Source: Rhizobium mayense (lineage in GTDB: Bacteria; Pseudomonadota; Alphaproteobacteria; Rhizobiales; Rhizobiaceae). Taken from it: a stretch of 64,000 nucleotides of DNA. The notes below the pieces were generated by a model, which saw only the letters and a program-made list of their open reading frames with translations, ran no database searches and was not told where the DNA came from. The position numbers and the translations under genes are program-made. The number at the start of each line of letters is the position of its first letter. Position 1 is the stretch's first letter. The stretch lies in assembly GCF_030272705.1 (NCBI RefSeq), contig NZ_JARFYM010000010.1, positions 1 through 64,000 on the forward strand, in the 5' to 3' direction. This document shows positions 26,673 to 34,573 of the stretch, in pieces.

Positions 26673-27197
26673 ATGTCGCCCGCAATCATTTTCCAGTTAC
26701 ATCTCGTTCTCGGCTACGTCCCGTGGCTGCTATGCTTCGGGGCGTATATCTGGCCCAGACTCAAATCGATGGATCCGGTCGAAGCGCAGCGCGCCATCGC
26801 CACGCTGCACAGCTTCCGCTTCTTCGGGCTCGTCTTCATTGTTCCCGGCGTCGTCGGCCCCAATCTGCCCGCCGGCTTCGCGACACCGGCCGCTTACGGT
26901 GATTTCGCCACCGGCTTGCTTGCCATCCTGGCGCTTCTCAGCGTCAGGACGCGCCCGCTATTTTGGCTGCTCACCATCGGCTTCAATGTTGCGGGGGCAG
27001 TCGACCTCATCGTCGACTACTATCACGGCGTTCAGCTCGACCTTCCGGGGTCGGCCGGGCAGTTGGGCGCCACCTATGCGATCCCGATCATCTACGTGCC
27101 CATTTTGATGATCACCCACGTCGCTGCGTTCTATTTGCTGCTGCGTCCTCAGCCCGAAGCAACGCGTTCCCTCGCCGGCGATGCGGCCGCCTCATAG
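26673..27197 (+). CDS. Multi-pass membrane protein, unknown
   Basis: The 174-residue protein has about four or five hydrophobic segments (near 5-25, 50-68, 80-96, 100-118 and 140-160) and no recognisable domain. A GGAGG ribosome binding site is near its start. It follows the methyltransferase with a 24-bp gap and is probably in the same operon under LysR control. Function unknown. Confidence 0.68.
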   Translation: MSPAIIFQLHLVLGYVPWLLCFGAYIWPRLKSMDPVEAQRAIATLHSFRFFGLVFIVPGVVGPNLPAGFATPAAYGDFATGLLAILALLSVRTRPLFWLLTIGFNVAGAVDLIVDYYHGVQLDLPGSAGQLGATYAIPIIYVPILMITHVAAFYLLLRPQPEATRSLAGDAAAS

Positions 27198-27570
27198 ATC
27201 GGATTGGGCGGACGGTATTCGGGGTCTCCGATGCGCGGCCTCGTCCGCGCCGATTGTAAAGCGCTGTATGCGTTCCGGCGTCCTGATGGCCCACCGGCAC
27301 GTCGCCGTGAAAGACATGTAGCCAATGATCGAACCAAGGAAATGACGGCAGACCGATGCATTTATCGATCGCTAAATGAGTGTCGCAGCGGTAGATAGCT
27401 TGGCGAACGAAAAAGGGAGTGGTCCTGACCGAACAGGGGCAGCAACTCTTCGAGCGAGGCCAGACCGCCTTCATGCTGGCCAAGCGGGCCGTCGCCGAGG
27501 TTCAGGATGACCGCGTCGCCGCGCTCGCGATAATTCACTGCGACCGCGGCGCCCGCAATCGAGGCCAGCC
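27198..27570. other. Gene-free stretch with weak decay signs
   Basis: I see no supported gene in these 373 bp. On the + strand near 27419-27510 a short stretch reads VVLTEQGQQLFERGQTAF, loosely like the wing of a LysR DNA-binding domain, but it lacks the helices before it. It may be the relic of a gene or chance. Nothing else stands out. Confidence 0.3.
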
Positions 27571-27999
27571 CTATTTTTCCTCTCGCATCCATGGGGTGAA
27601 AGTAATCCCAACCAATAATCCTTCTGGCCCAATGAAGCGGCTTACAGTCTGGCCCCACGGTTCTCTCTTGTTCTTGACCAACATTCGATAGCCTCGCGAT
27701 TCAAGTTCCGCTGTGGCCTTTTCGACATTGTCGACGTCAAACTCAATCCAGGCTTGCGGGATAGGAACATCGCTGGGCCACGAATCCTTCCCGTAACAGG
27801 ACTGAGCGGCCTGAGAGAGCGGCCAGAGGGCGAAACTCGTTGCTCCCTTCAACGCCTCCGTATGGAGATAACCACCCTTCTCCTCCTTAAAGGGAATGCC
27901 GAAGGTATGATCGTATAGCTGGCGGCTTGCTGCCGCCTCGCGGACGATCGGGCCAAAGCCCGCGATGAACAAAACTCTGGTATTTTTGATTTCTTCCAT
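27571..27999 (-). CDS. VOC-family (glyoxalase-like) protein
   Basis: The 142-residue protein has the vicinal-oxygen-chelate fold of glyoxalase/bleomycin-resistance proteins, with LYDHTFGIPF and VDNVEKATAELESRGY stretches typical of the repeat. ATG 27999 is chosen for the GAGGAG just upstream; the longer frame is unlikely. Substrate unknown. It is divergent from the truncated MFS gene. Confidence 0.72.
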   Translation of the reverse strand: MEEIKNTRVLFIAGFGPIVREAAASRQLYDHTFGIPFKEEKGGYLHTEALKGATSFALWPLSQAAQSCYGKDSWPSDVPIPQAWIEFDVDNVEKATAELESRGYRMLVKNKREPWGQTVSRFIGPEGLLVGITFTPWMREEK

Positions 28000-28211
28000 G
28001 GCGTCTCCTCCTTTACTCAGCATGAACGCATGTAATCGGGAGTTCGTTTCATAAATCGAGGCGATGATCGCAGAGACGCTGGCCGGCCTATGAAGCGGTG
28101 ACCGCCCGCGCCGACAAGGAACGGTAAACGCGCTCCCGCATTGACTCTCGGTGTGCGCTCGCCAGGCGTGGCGAGACATCGATTGTTTTGCGCTTGGCAG
28201 GAGGACGATTC

Positions 28212-28817
28212 ATGCCAAAGATTGCGGCTGACAAGGACGACCGTTCAAGACTAGCAAAATCGCTGACGCTCGCCGGGATGAGCCTCGGCTATGCTGTCGT
28301 GCAGCTCGACGTGACCATCGTCAACACCGCCTTGAGCACCATTGGCAAAACTTTTGAGACGGGCCTGGCTTTTCTTCCGATGATGGGGGCGGTCTTTCCG
28401 GCCATTCTATTGGCGGCACGGGCAGCCCAGCGATTTGGAGCTCTGCCGGTCATCGCCGCCGGAGCGCTGATCGCAGCGGCTGGCTGCATCGGCCTCCTCG
28501 GCATCGGACGTGGTACCAGTTATTGGGCAATGCTCGTTCAGTTCCTTGCAATGGGAGGCGGGTTGGGGTTGCTGGTCCCGCCGCCGACTTCGACGCTTCT
28601 GGGTAGTGTCGAGAAAGCGCGTTCGGGCGTGGCGGCCGGCGTTCTGAATTCCGCGCGACAGACCGGCAGCGTCCTCGGAGTCGCTTTGTTTGGATCGTTC
28701 GTGGGCCAGATGAACGCGTTCGTCACCGGTGCGCGAGAAGCACTGGTTGTTTCCACAACGCTACTGGTTGGCGCGGCGATAACGACGACGATCCGGGGCT
28801 GGAGCACGCCGGAATAA
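28212..28817 (+). pseudogene. DHA2-family MFS multidrug exporter with large internal deletion
   Basis: The 201-residue frame has the DHA2 (EmrB/QacA-like) first membrane segment with its family mark LDVTIVNTALSTIG, then joins directly to the C-terminal part beginning FLPMMGAVFPAILLAARAAQRFG, normally around TM9 or TM10. Family members are about 460-500 residues, so roughly 250-270 residues (about TM2 to TM8) are missing, in frame. A GGAGGACG ribosome binding site precedes ATG 28212. It is most likely a broken exporter whose frame survived the deletion. A reduced functional protein is possible but unlikely. Confidence 0.72.
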
Positions 28818-28869
28818 GCCACGGTGACAAATCCACGTCTGGCTGTTGCGGCTTATCCTCGGCTCCGGC

Positions 28870-29433
28870 CTAGAACCCCAGCGATTGTTGCACCGGCTTC
28901 GGCGGCGCGAGCTGGACGCCTTCCAGTTCCAGCATGCGAGCCTTCGCGGTCGATCCGCCGGGCGCTGAGAAGCCGCCTATCTTGCCGCCGGCGGCCAAGA
29001 CGCGGTGGCAGGGGATGATCAGCGCTACGGGGTTCTTGGCCATGGCCTGGCCGACGTCGCGCGCTGCTTCCGGCCCGGCGCCGAGCTGTTTAGCGATGGT
29101 GCCATAGGTGGTGGTGTGCCCCCATGCGACCTGCCGCGCGGCGGCATAAATCTGTTTGAAGAAATCGTCCTGCTCGCTGAGATCCAGTTTGACGCTCGAG
29201 AAGTCGATCTCTTCGCCTCCGAAATAGCGCTTCACGGCGGCGACCGCCTCTGATATGTCGGGCGTCGGTGCGCCGGGCATGGCACGCGGCAGACGGCGAA
29301 GCAAAAGGCGCTCGGTCGCTTCAGCACTTTTCGTCGGCAGCTGGAAGCGCGTTATGCCGATATCGTTCCACGCAATCCCGCAGAAACCGCCGGTGGTTTC
29401 GAAGATCAGATAATGTTGCGTCGTCTCGCTCAT
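28870..29433 (-). CDS. ogt: Methylated-DNA-[protein]-cysteine S-methyltransferase
   Basis: The 187-residue protein repairs O6-alkylguanine by transferring the alkyl group to its own cysteine. The active-site motif is PCHRV with Cys142, preceded by the helix-turn-helix region TTTYGTIAKQLGAG. The start at 29433 follows GGAGG; the 31 codons before it are unlikely. No Ada regulatory domain is present, so it is of the Ogt type. It is convergent with the truncated MFS gene. Confidence 0.9.
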   Translation of the reverse strand: MSETTQHYLIFETTGGFCGIAWNDIGITRFQLPTKSAEATERLLLRRLPRAMPGAPTPDISEAVAAVKRYFGGEEIDFSSVKLDLSEQDDFFKQIYAAARQVAWGHTTTYGTIAKQLGAGPEAARDVGQAMAKNPVALIIPCHRVLAAGGKIGGFSAPGGSTAKARMLELEGVQLAPPKPVQQSLGF

Positions 29434-29604
29434 GGCAAAGCCTCCGTGTTTCCACTTGCCATGAAAATCGTGCGCCCGGCGCTCGAATTCAACCCGATTC
29501 TTGCGCGGGACGATTCTTGCCGACATTTGCCGGTTGAAGGAAGCGATGCCGATGCTGCTATGGCAATATCAGCCGCATCGCTTCCCGCGCAGCTTGGGAG
29601 GTTA

Positions 29605-29778
29605 TCAATATCCGCCGCCCATACCGCCTCCGCCCATGCCGCCGCCGCCCGACGTACCGCCACCGGCCGGAGAAGAATGCGCCGTACCGCTGCTATTGCC
29701 CCCGGTGGTGGAGCAAGCGGAAACACTGAGGCCGATGAGGGCAAAAAACACCGCGGAGAAGATAGCTTTTATCAACAT
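29605..29778 (-). CDS. Small glycine-rich lipoprotein, 57 residues
   Basis: The short protein begins MLIKAIFSAVFFALIG, has a lipobox (VSAC, so Cys22 is the lipidated residue) and a mature part of about 36 residues ending in repeated GGGG-M blocks before a final Tyr. AAGGGA lies upstream of the start. A small lipoprotein anchored in the outer membrane is a reasonable reading. It is shorter than many gene callers keep and could be missed. I know no function for it. Confidence 0.65.
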   Translation of the reverse strand: MLIKAIFSAVFFALIGLSVSACSTTGGNSSGTAHSSPAGGGTSGGGGMGGGGMGGGY

Positions 29779-29932
29779 CTGAGGTCATTCCCTTGTTGAG
29801 AGCGGGCGCGAAATGCCCTGACATCAGGTGAACAGTCGGGAGGGCGGCTTTATTCGGTGCAGATCGCCTCTCCGCGCATAAACGTGGCGACGAGATGCGT
29901 CGGATAAATCAACTCGGGCGAGTCCCCGCGGC

Positions 29933-29951
29933 TTGTTCTTCTTTTGTTCTT
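29933..29951. promoter_or_regulatory. LexA-like box (GTTC-N7-GTTC)
   Basis: TTGTTC at 29933-29938 and TTGTTC at 29944-29949 form a direct repeat with GTTC-N7-GTTC spacing, the form bound by alpha-proteobacterial LexA. It is intergenic, between the small lipoprotein and the 2H phosphoesterase at 30027. Fit and placement are good; function is inference. Confidence 0.42.
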
Positions 29952-30026
29952 GATTTGCGGCGCAATTTGAGATTATTTTGGCTCGGCAGAAACAATTGAG
30001 GGGCGGCTCTGGCCGCCAAACATTCA

Positions 30027-30641
30027 ATGTTCGACGTCAAACAAGCTCAGCTACCACTTGACCTAATGGAACCGGGCACTCCAGAGCTGGTGCCAGACGC
30101 AAGACCGGGATCAGAGAAGCTTTATTTCGCCCTTTTTCCTGACCGCTCCGTCAGGATCGAAATCGATAAGCTTATGGGCACGCTGGGCAACTATCGCCTT
30201 TCGGGCCGGCGTCGGCCTCAAGGACTTTTACACGCGAGCGTCCACGGCATCGGTAAATATCCGAAGCGACGGAATGATATTATCGCGCGGGCCGTACAAG
30301 CGGCCGAAGCCATTAAATACGCGGAGTTCAGTTTGGTCTTGGACCATGTCTTCAGTTTTCGGCAATCATCTCACCCGCTGGTTCTTTGTCCGACTACTGG
30401 CGCCAGGGAATTTAGAAGGCTTCAGCTTGAACTCGGGTTAGCCATGTACGAAGCCGGCCTCACAGTTAGTCTGAATCCCAACTACCAGCCCCACATAACG
30501 CTTCAATACGGCTACAAATCCATACGGAGGATCAATTTGGAAAAACCAATCACGTGGGCAGTGCGGGAATTCGTGTTAGTCCGCAGCTTACAAGGTCAGG
30601 GTAAGCACGAATACGTCGATCACTGGCCCCTGCTAAATTGA
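30027..30641 (+). CDS. 2H phosphoesterase (LigT/2'-5' RNA ligase-like)
   Basis: The 204-residue protein has two H-x-[S/T] motifs, HAS at 69-71 and HIT at 155-157, 86 residues apart, as expected for the 2H phosphoesterase fold. These enzymes act on cyclic phosphates or 2'-5' links in RNA and nucleotides. The first 30 residues form a short extra N-terminal tail. The gene is AT-richer than its neighbours and its last 9 bp overlap the end of the convergent SulP gene. A LexA-like box lies about 80 bp upstream. Confidence 0.82.
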   Translation: MFDVKQAQLPLDLMEPGTPELVPDARPGSEKLYFALFPDRSVRIEIDKLMGTLGNYRLSGRRRPQGLLHASVHGIGKYPKRRNDIIARAVQAAEAIKYAEFSLVLDHVFSFRQSSHPLVLCPTTGAREFRRLQLELGLAMYEAGLTVSLNPNYQPHITLQYGYKSIRRINLEKPITWAVREFVLVRSLQGQGKHEYVDHWPLLN

Positions 30642-32279
30642 TCCACCAGAATGCGTCACCGCCGCCTCCACCGCCGCAGCCGCGTCGTCGACGCTGAAGC
30701 TGCAGCGCCTGTCAAGATTGGTCATTCCGGCCGCGGCCATCAGGTCGCGGGCTCGATCATGGGCACGAGCGAATTGCACGCGGATGCCGGCGGTGCGCAT
30801 GGCAGCGTCGAATTCCATCAAAGCGTCGAGTGCCGAGCTGTCGAGATCGAAGCTTTCCTCCAGACTTAGCACCACGGCCTTCAGTCCTGTTTCTGCCCGG
30901 CTGCGCCTTAGAATCTCGCCAAGAATCGTGTCGGCATTGCCGAAAAATAGCGGCTCGCCGGGGCGCCAGATGGCAATGCCGGGCGTTTCCGTCGCATCCG
31001 GATGGCGGCTGACGTCAACGAAATTATGGCTGCCCCCCAGCCGTCCGAGACGAGCCACATAGGGAGACGCTAATCGATGCATCATCGCAATGAGCGAGAG
31101 CGCGATCGCCAACAGCATGCCGTTGAGGACGCCGAAGATCAGCACGCCCGCCGCGGCACCGAGCGCGACATAGAAATCGCGATGGAGTCGCCGCAGGCGA
31201 AGGATGGGACCGGGGTCGAGTGCATGCGTGAGGGCCGCGATCACCACGGCGGCTAGCACCGGCTCCGGCAGCCGCGCGACCAGCGGCTCCGCGCAAGCGA
31301 TGAGGATGGCAAGGCCGATTGCGGCAAACACACCGGTTGCGCGCGTCTTCGCCCCCGCCGCTTCACTAGCAAAACCCGCCGAAAAGCCGGCGCCGACCGG
31401 CATGCCCTGAACGATGGAACTGGCGATATTGGCAAAGCCCAGCGCTCCGAGTTCGCGATTGACCTCGAGAGGATCGCCATAACGCAGCGCCAAGGCGCGC
31501 ATCGTCCCCCAGGATTCGGCAAAGAGAATGAGGACTAGGGGCACGGTGAACTGCACTAGCCGCGAATAAGCGGGCCAGCCGGCATCGGGAAGCGAAGGCC
31601 ATTGCGGCAGGACCTCGATCGTCCCGACCAGCTTGACAGCATGGCTGCCGAGATCAAAGGCAGAAGACGCAAGAATGCCGGCGGCAAGCACCAGGAAAGC
31701 GCCGGGGACGCCCGGCAGCCGCTTGAGCAGCAGCAGTGCGGCGAGCGCCGCGATGCCGACGGCGACGCTTGCAAGGTTCCATCGCGGGATCGCCGCCAAC
31801 AGCGCGCCGGCATAGCTCAAGATGTTCGAGCCTTGCACGGAGACGCCGACGAGAATCGGCAATTGATGCAGGATGATGGTAATCGCCAGTCCCAGTGCGA
31901 AGCCGCGCAGTACCGGGCGTGAGATGAAGCCGGTAATGCCGCCGAGGCGCAGGGCGGCGGCGACAATGAAAAGAATGCCGGCAAGTGCGACGGCGATCGT
32001 CGCGAGGCCAGCCTTGACGGTGACATCTCCCGGAACAACCGCCAGCGTCGCGGCAAGAATGGCGGCGGATGAAGAGGTCGGCGAAACGATGGCGAAGCGG
32101 CTGCGTCCGAAAATCGCGTAGACGAGGCAGCCGGCGATACCGGCGAGAATGGCTCGATGCGGCGGCAGACCGGCGATACCGGCATAGGCGACCGCTTCCG
32201 GCAGCATCAGGCCGGCAATCGATATGCCCGCGATCACATCGGCTTTGTTTACGACAGGCCAGTCGCTCAACTTCGTCAT
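30633..32279 (-). CDS. SulP-family anion transporter with STAS domain
   Basis: The 548-residue protein has about ten to twelve membrane segments (residues 10-420) and a C-terminal STAS domain (about 430-540, with LDSSALDALMEFD). The N-terminal region carries VAYAGIAGLPP, the SulP signature. Substrates in bacteria include sulfate, bicarbonate and dicarboxylates; the sequence does not decide. It ends on the opposite strand of the 2H phosphoesterase gene with a 9-bp overlap. Confidence 0.88.
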   Translation of the reverse strand: MTKLSDWPVVNKADVIAGISIAGLMLPEAVAYAGIAGLPPHRAILAGIAGCLVYAIFGRSRFAIVSPTSSSAAILAATLAVVPGDVTVKAGLATIAVALAGILFIVAAALRLGGITGFISRPVLRGFALGLAITIILHQLPILVGVSVQGSNILSYAGALLAAIPRWNLASVAVGIAALAALLLLKRLPGVPGAFLVLAAGILASSAFDLGSHAVKLVGTIEVLPQWPSLPDAGWPAYSRLVQFTVPLVLILFAESWGTMRALALRYGDPLEVNRELGALGFANIASSIVQGMPVGAGFSAGFASEAAGAKTRATGVFAAIGLAILIACAEPLVARLPEPVLAAVVIAALTHALDPGPILRLRRLHRDFYVALGAAAGVLIFGVLNGMLLAIALSLIAMMHRLASPYVARLGRLGGSHNFVDVSRHPDATETPGIAIWRPGEPLFFGNADTILGEILRRSRAETGLKAVVLSLEESFDLDSSALDALMEFDAAMRTAGIRVQFARAHDRARDLMAAAGMTNLDRRCSFSVDDAAAAVEAAVTHSGGSI

Positions 32280-32370
32280 CGATCACCGACCGTGGAAATA
32301 GTCAATCTGTATAGGTCTAGACCTTCGCCAATACGCTGCAACAGAAAAGTAAGCGGGGGCGAACTGCCGC

Positions 32371-33249
32371 CTACACAACCCCATCCACCTCCCGCAGCGG
32401 GCAACTTCTGCCGATCGTCTCACTGACAAAGTCCATCACCGCCCGGATTGCCGGAGAGCGGCGAAGATCGGGATAGGTAACGAGCCAGAGGTCGCGCGTC
32501 GGTGACGGGATCTCCGTCTGCAAACGGGTCAGGCCGGCTTCGCCGTCGCCGAGGAAGGCGGGTAGTGCAACCACACCCAAACCGGCGCGCGCAGCTTGCA
32601 GTTGACCGAAAACGTCGCCGGCCCGAAACACGATGGGGCGGCCGGCAAGCAGGCTGCGCAGCCAGGTCTGCTGCGTGAGATGATCGAGCGCCGCATCATA
32701 GCCGATGAAGACCCAACTCTCCTCGGGCGTTTTTGCAATCTCAGGGACGGCATAAAGCCCAAAACGCATGACGCCGACGCGCCGCACGAGGAGATCGCTC
32801 TCCTCCGGGCGCGACATGCGTACGGCGATATCGGCTTCGCCATGGTCGAGGGCAGCGCGGCGGGTGACTCCGGCGATCGTCAGCGTGATATCGGGATGCT
32901 CGGCGCGGAAGCCGAGCGCCTTCGGGGCGATGAGGTGGGCGGCGATGGAAGGCGGCGCGCTGATCTTGACGGCGGCAGAAAGCCCCGCAACGGCGCTTTT
33001 TGAATAGCGTCTGATCGCCTCGACATTATCCTCCATGCCGGCCACCAACTCGGCAATTGCCCGGCCGTCAGCCGTCAACGGCGAGGTGCGCGGCCTGCGG
33101 TCGATCAGGCGCAGATCAAGCGCGCGTTCCAGCGCGGCGATCCGCCGGCCGACGGTAGCGTGATCGACGCCAAGCTCGCGCGCAGCCGCGGAGAGCGAAC
33201 CGGTGCGCGCCAGAGACGCGAAGTGAAGAAGGTCCTGCCAATCGATCAT
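32371..33249 (-). CDS. LysR-family regulator
   Basis: The 292-residue protein opens with MIDWQDLLHFASLARTGSLS and a LysR helix-turn-helix (to about residue 60), then a substrate-binding domain. Start 33249 follows the family pattern. I see no ribosome binding site, and a TGTGCA-TTAT-TGCACA palindrome ends just upstream of the ATG, so translation may be weak. It is divergent from the quinone oxidoreductase at 33342. Confidence 0.86.
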   Translation of the reverse strand: MIDWQDLLHFASLARTGSLSAAARELGVDHATVGRRIAALERALDLRLIDRRPRTSPLTADGRAIAELVAGMEDNVEAIRRYSKSAVAGLSAAVKISAPPSIAAHLIAPKALGFRAEHPDITLTIAGVTRRAALDHGEADIAVRMSRPEESDLLVRRVGVMRFGLYAVPEIAKTPEESWVFIGYDAALDHLTQQTWLRSLLAGRPIVFRAGDVFGQLQAARAGLGVVALPAFLGDGEAGLTRLQTEIPSPTRDLWLVTYPDLRRSPAIRAVMDFVSETIGRSCPLREVDGVV

Positions 33250-33250
33250 C

Positions 33251-33266
33251 TGTGCATTATTGCACA
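33251..33266. promoter_or_regulatory. Palindrome at the LysR start
   Basis: TGTGCA-TTAT-TGCACA is a perfect 6-bp dyad with a 4-nt spacer, one base away from the LysR start codon. The position suits autorepression, as is common for LysR genes. The protein that binds it is assumed to be the neighbouring LysR product. Confidence 0.45.
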
Positions 33267-33297
33267 GACGCGGTGAGTTCATACCGAATTTATTCAG

Positions 33298-33323
33298 ACG
33301 CACCTTTGTGATCAAAGGTGCGT
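33298..33323. promoter_or_regulatory. 11-bp inverted repeat upstream of the quinone oxidoreductase
   Basis: ACGCACCTTTG and CAAAGGTGCGT are perfect 11-bp arms around TGAT, ending 3 bp before the AAAGGAG ribosome binding site of the gene at 33342. It could be a dyad operator or, if transcribed, a hairpin just before the ribosome site. It differs from the smaller palindrome at 33251. Confidence 0.5.
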
Positions 33324-33341
33324 TCGAAAGGAGACTACTCA

Positions 33342-34316
33342 ATGCCAGTAGCCATCGCGATAACCGGTCCCGGCACTCCAGAGTCGATGAAGCTCGTCGA
33401 GCTTCCCATCACCGAGCCGGGCCCCGGCCAGGCCCGCATCCGCCAAAGCATTTCCGGCGTCAATTTCGTCGATATCTATGTTCGCACCGGGCTCTATCCC
33501 CTGCCGCCCGGTCAGACTGTTCTCGGCTTCGAGGGTGCAGGCGTCGTGGAGGCGATCGGTTCCGGCGTCGAGAATCTCAAGGTCGGCGATCGCGTCGCCT
33601 ATGTCGGACATCCGCTCGGAAGCTATGCCGAAATGCGTACCCTGCCCGCTTCTCGGCTGGTGCGGCTGCCCGACGATGTCAGCGAGCGGCTTGCCGGCAG
33701 CACCATGTTGCGCGGACTCACCGCCCATATGCTGCTCCACGAGGTCCATCCGTTGCGATCGGGCGAATGGGTTCTGGTGCACGCAGCGGCCGGCGGGCTC
33801 GGGCAGATCGTGACACGCTGGGCCAAGCGACTCGGCGCCAACGTCATTGGTACTGTCGGCTCGGGAGCCAAGGCGGAATTTGCCTATGAGGCTGGCGCCG
33901 ACGCCGTTCTCCTGCATAATTCCGAGGATTGGGTGGACGAGACGCGCCGCATCGCTGACGGCCGCGGTGTACATCTTGCCATCGACGGCATCGGCGGTGC
34001 GATGCTATCGCAGACGCTCGCCACAGTCCGTCCTTTCGGCATGGTCGCCAGCATCGGCCAGGCCGCCGGCCCCATTCCCCCTATCCAGATCGAGGAATTG
34101 ACCGCGCCCCGCGCCATCGGTCTCGCTCGCCCGAGCGTGCTCACCTACGCCAACGATCCCGATCTTTATAGGCGGGGCACCAATGCCCTGATGGCGGAAT
34201 TGCAGGCCGGACTGATCAATCCGATCGGCGCGGAATATGCGCTGAAAGACGCGGCCAGGGCGCATGCCGACCTGGAGGCAGGACGAACGACCGCGAGCGT
34301 GGTGTTGACGATGTGA
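33342..34316 (+). CDS. NADPH:quinone oxidoreductase-like MDR enzyme
   Basis: The 324-residue protein is a zeta-crystallin/quinone-oxidoreductase type medium-chain dehydrogenase. It has GFEGAGVVEAIGSG near 65-78 and the cofactor motif HAAAGGLGQIVTRWAKRLG near 148-166. The ATG at 33342 follows AAAGGAG. These enzymes reduce quinones or alpha,beta-unsaturated ketones with NADPH. It is divergent from the LysR gene, and two dyads lie between, so redox-type control is likely. A 12-bp stem follows the stop. Confidence 0.88.
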   Translation: MPVAIAITGPGTPESMKLVELPITEPGPGQARIRQSISGVNFVDIYVRTGLYPLPPGQTVLGFEGAGVVEAIGSGVENLKVGDRVAYVGHPLGSYAEMRTLPASRLVRLPDDVSERLAGSTMLRGLTAHMLLHEVHPLRSGEWVLVHAAAGGLGQIVTRWAKRLGANVIGTVGSGAKAEFAYEAGADAVLLHNSEDWVDETRRIADGRGVHLAIDGIGGAMLSQTLATVRPFGMVASIGQAAGPIPPIQIEELTAPRAIGLARPSVLTYANDPDLYRRGTNALMAELQAGLINPIGAEYALKDAARAHADLEAGRTTASVVLTM

Positions 34317-34319
34317 ACC

Positions 34320-34353
34320 AGGGGCAAGGTGGCGTAATCGTCACCTTGCCCCT
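34320..34353. terminator. 12-bp stem after the quinone oxidoreductase
   Basis: AGGGGCAAGGTG and CACCTTGCCCCT form a perfect 12-bp stem around a 10-nt loop, starting 3 bp after the stop codon. There is no U run, so it may be a weak or factor-dependent terminator. Confidence 0.5.
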
Positions 34354-34573
34354 CGCCCCGGCCAAGACGTTTAACACCGGGCTGGCAGGGCATCGTCCAG
34401 TCCGCGTCCGCCAGGGCGCTAAACACAATCGCTTGAATACGTCATGAATTTTTGCTGCAGAGCAGCAATCTCATTGACCCGCCCGCTTGTCGCCTGATAC
34501 GAAACTGACCCGTGACGTCGCACGGTCGATGGACCGTTGTCGCCACTCCTGTCCGGTACAAACCCCGATCCGC

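Noticed and set aside
27419..27691. Open frame with a short LysR-like wing
   Set aside because: Similarity covers about 18 residues only, lacks the helix-turn-helix, and overlaps the VOC gene; kept only as a possible relic.
13256..30600. Intact mobile island or prophage
   Set aside because: Attachment-like repeats exist, but no integrase, transposase, phage or conjugation gene is present in the window.
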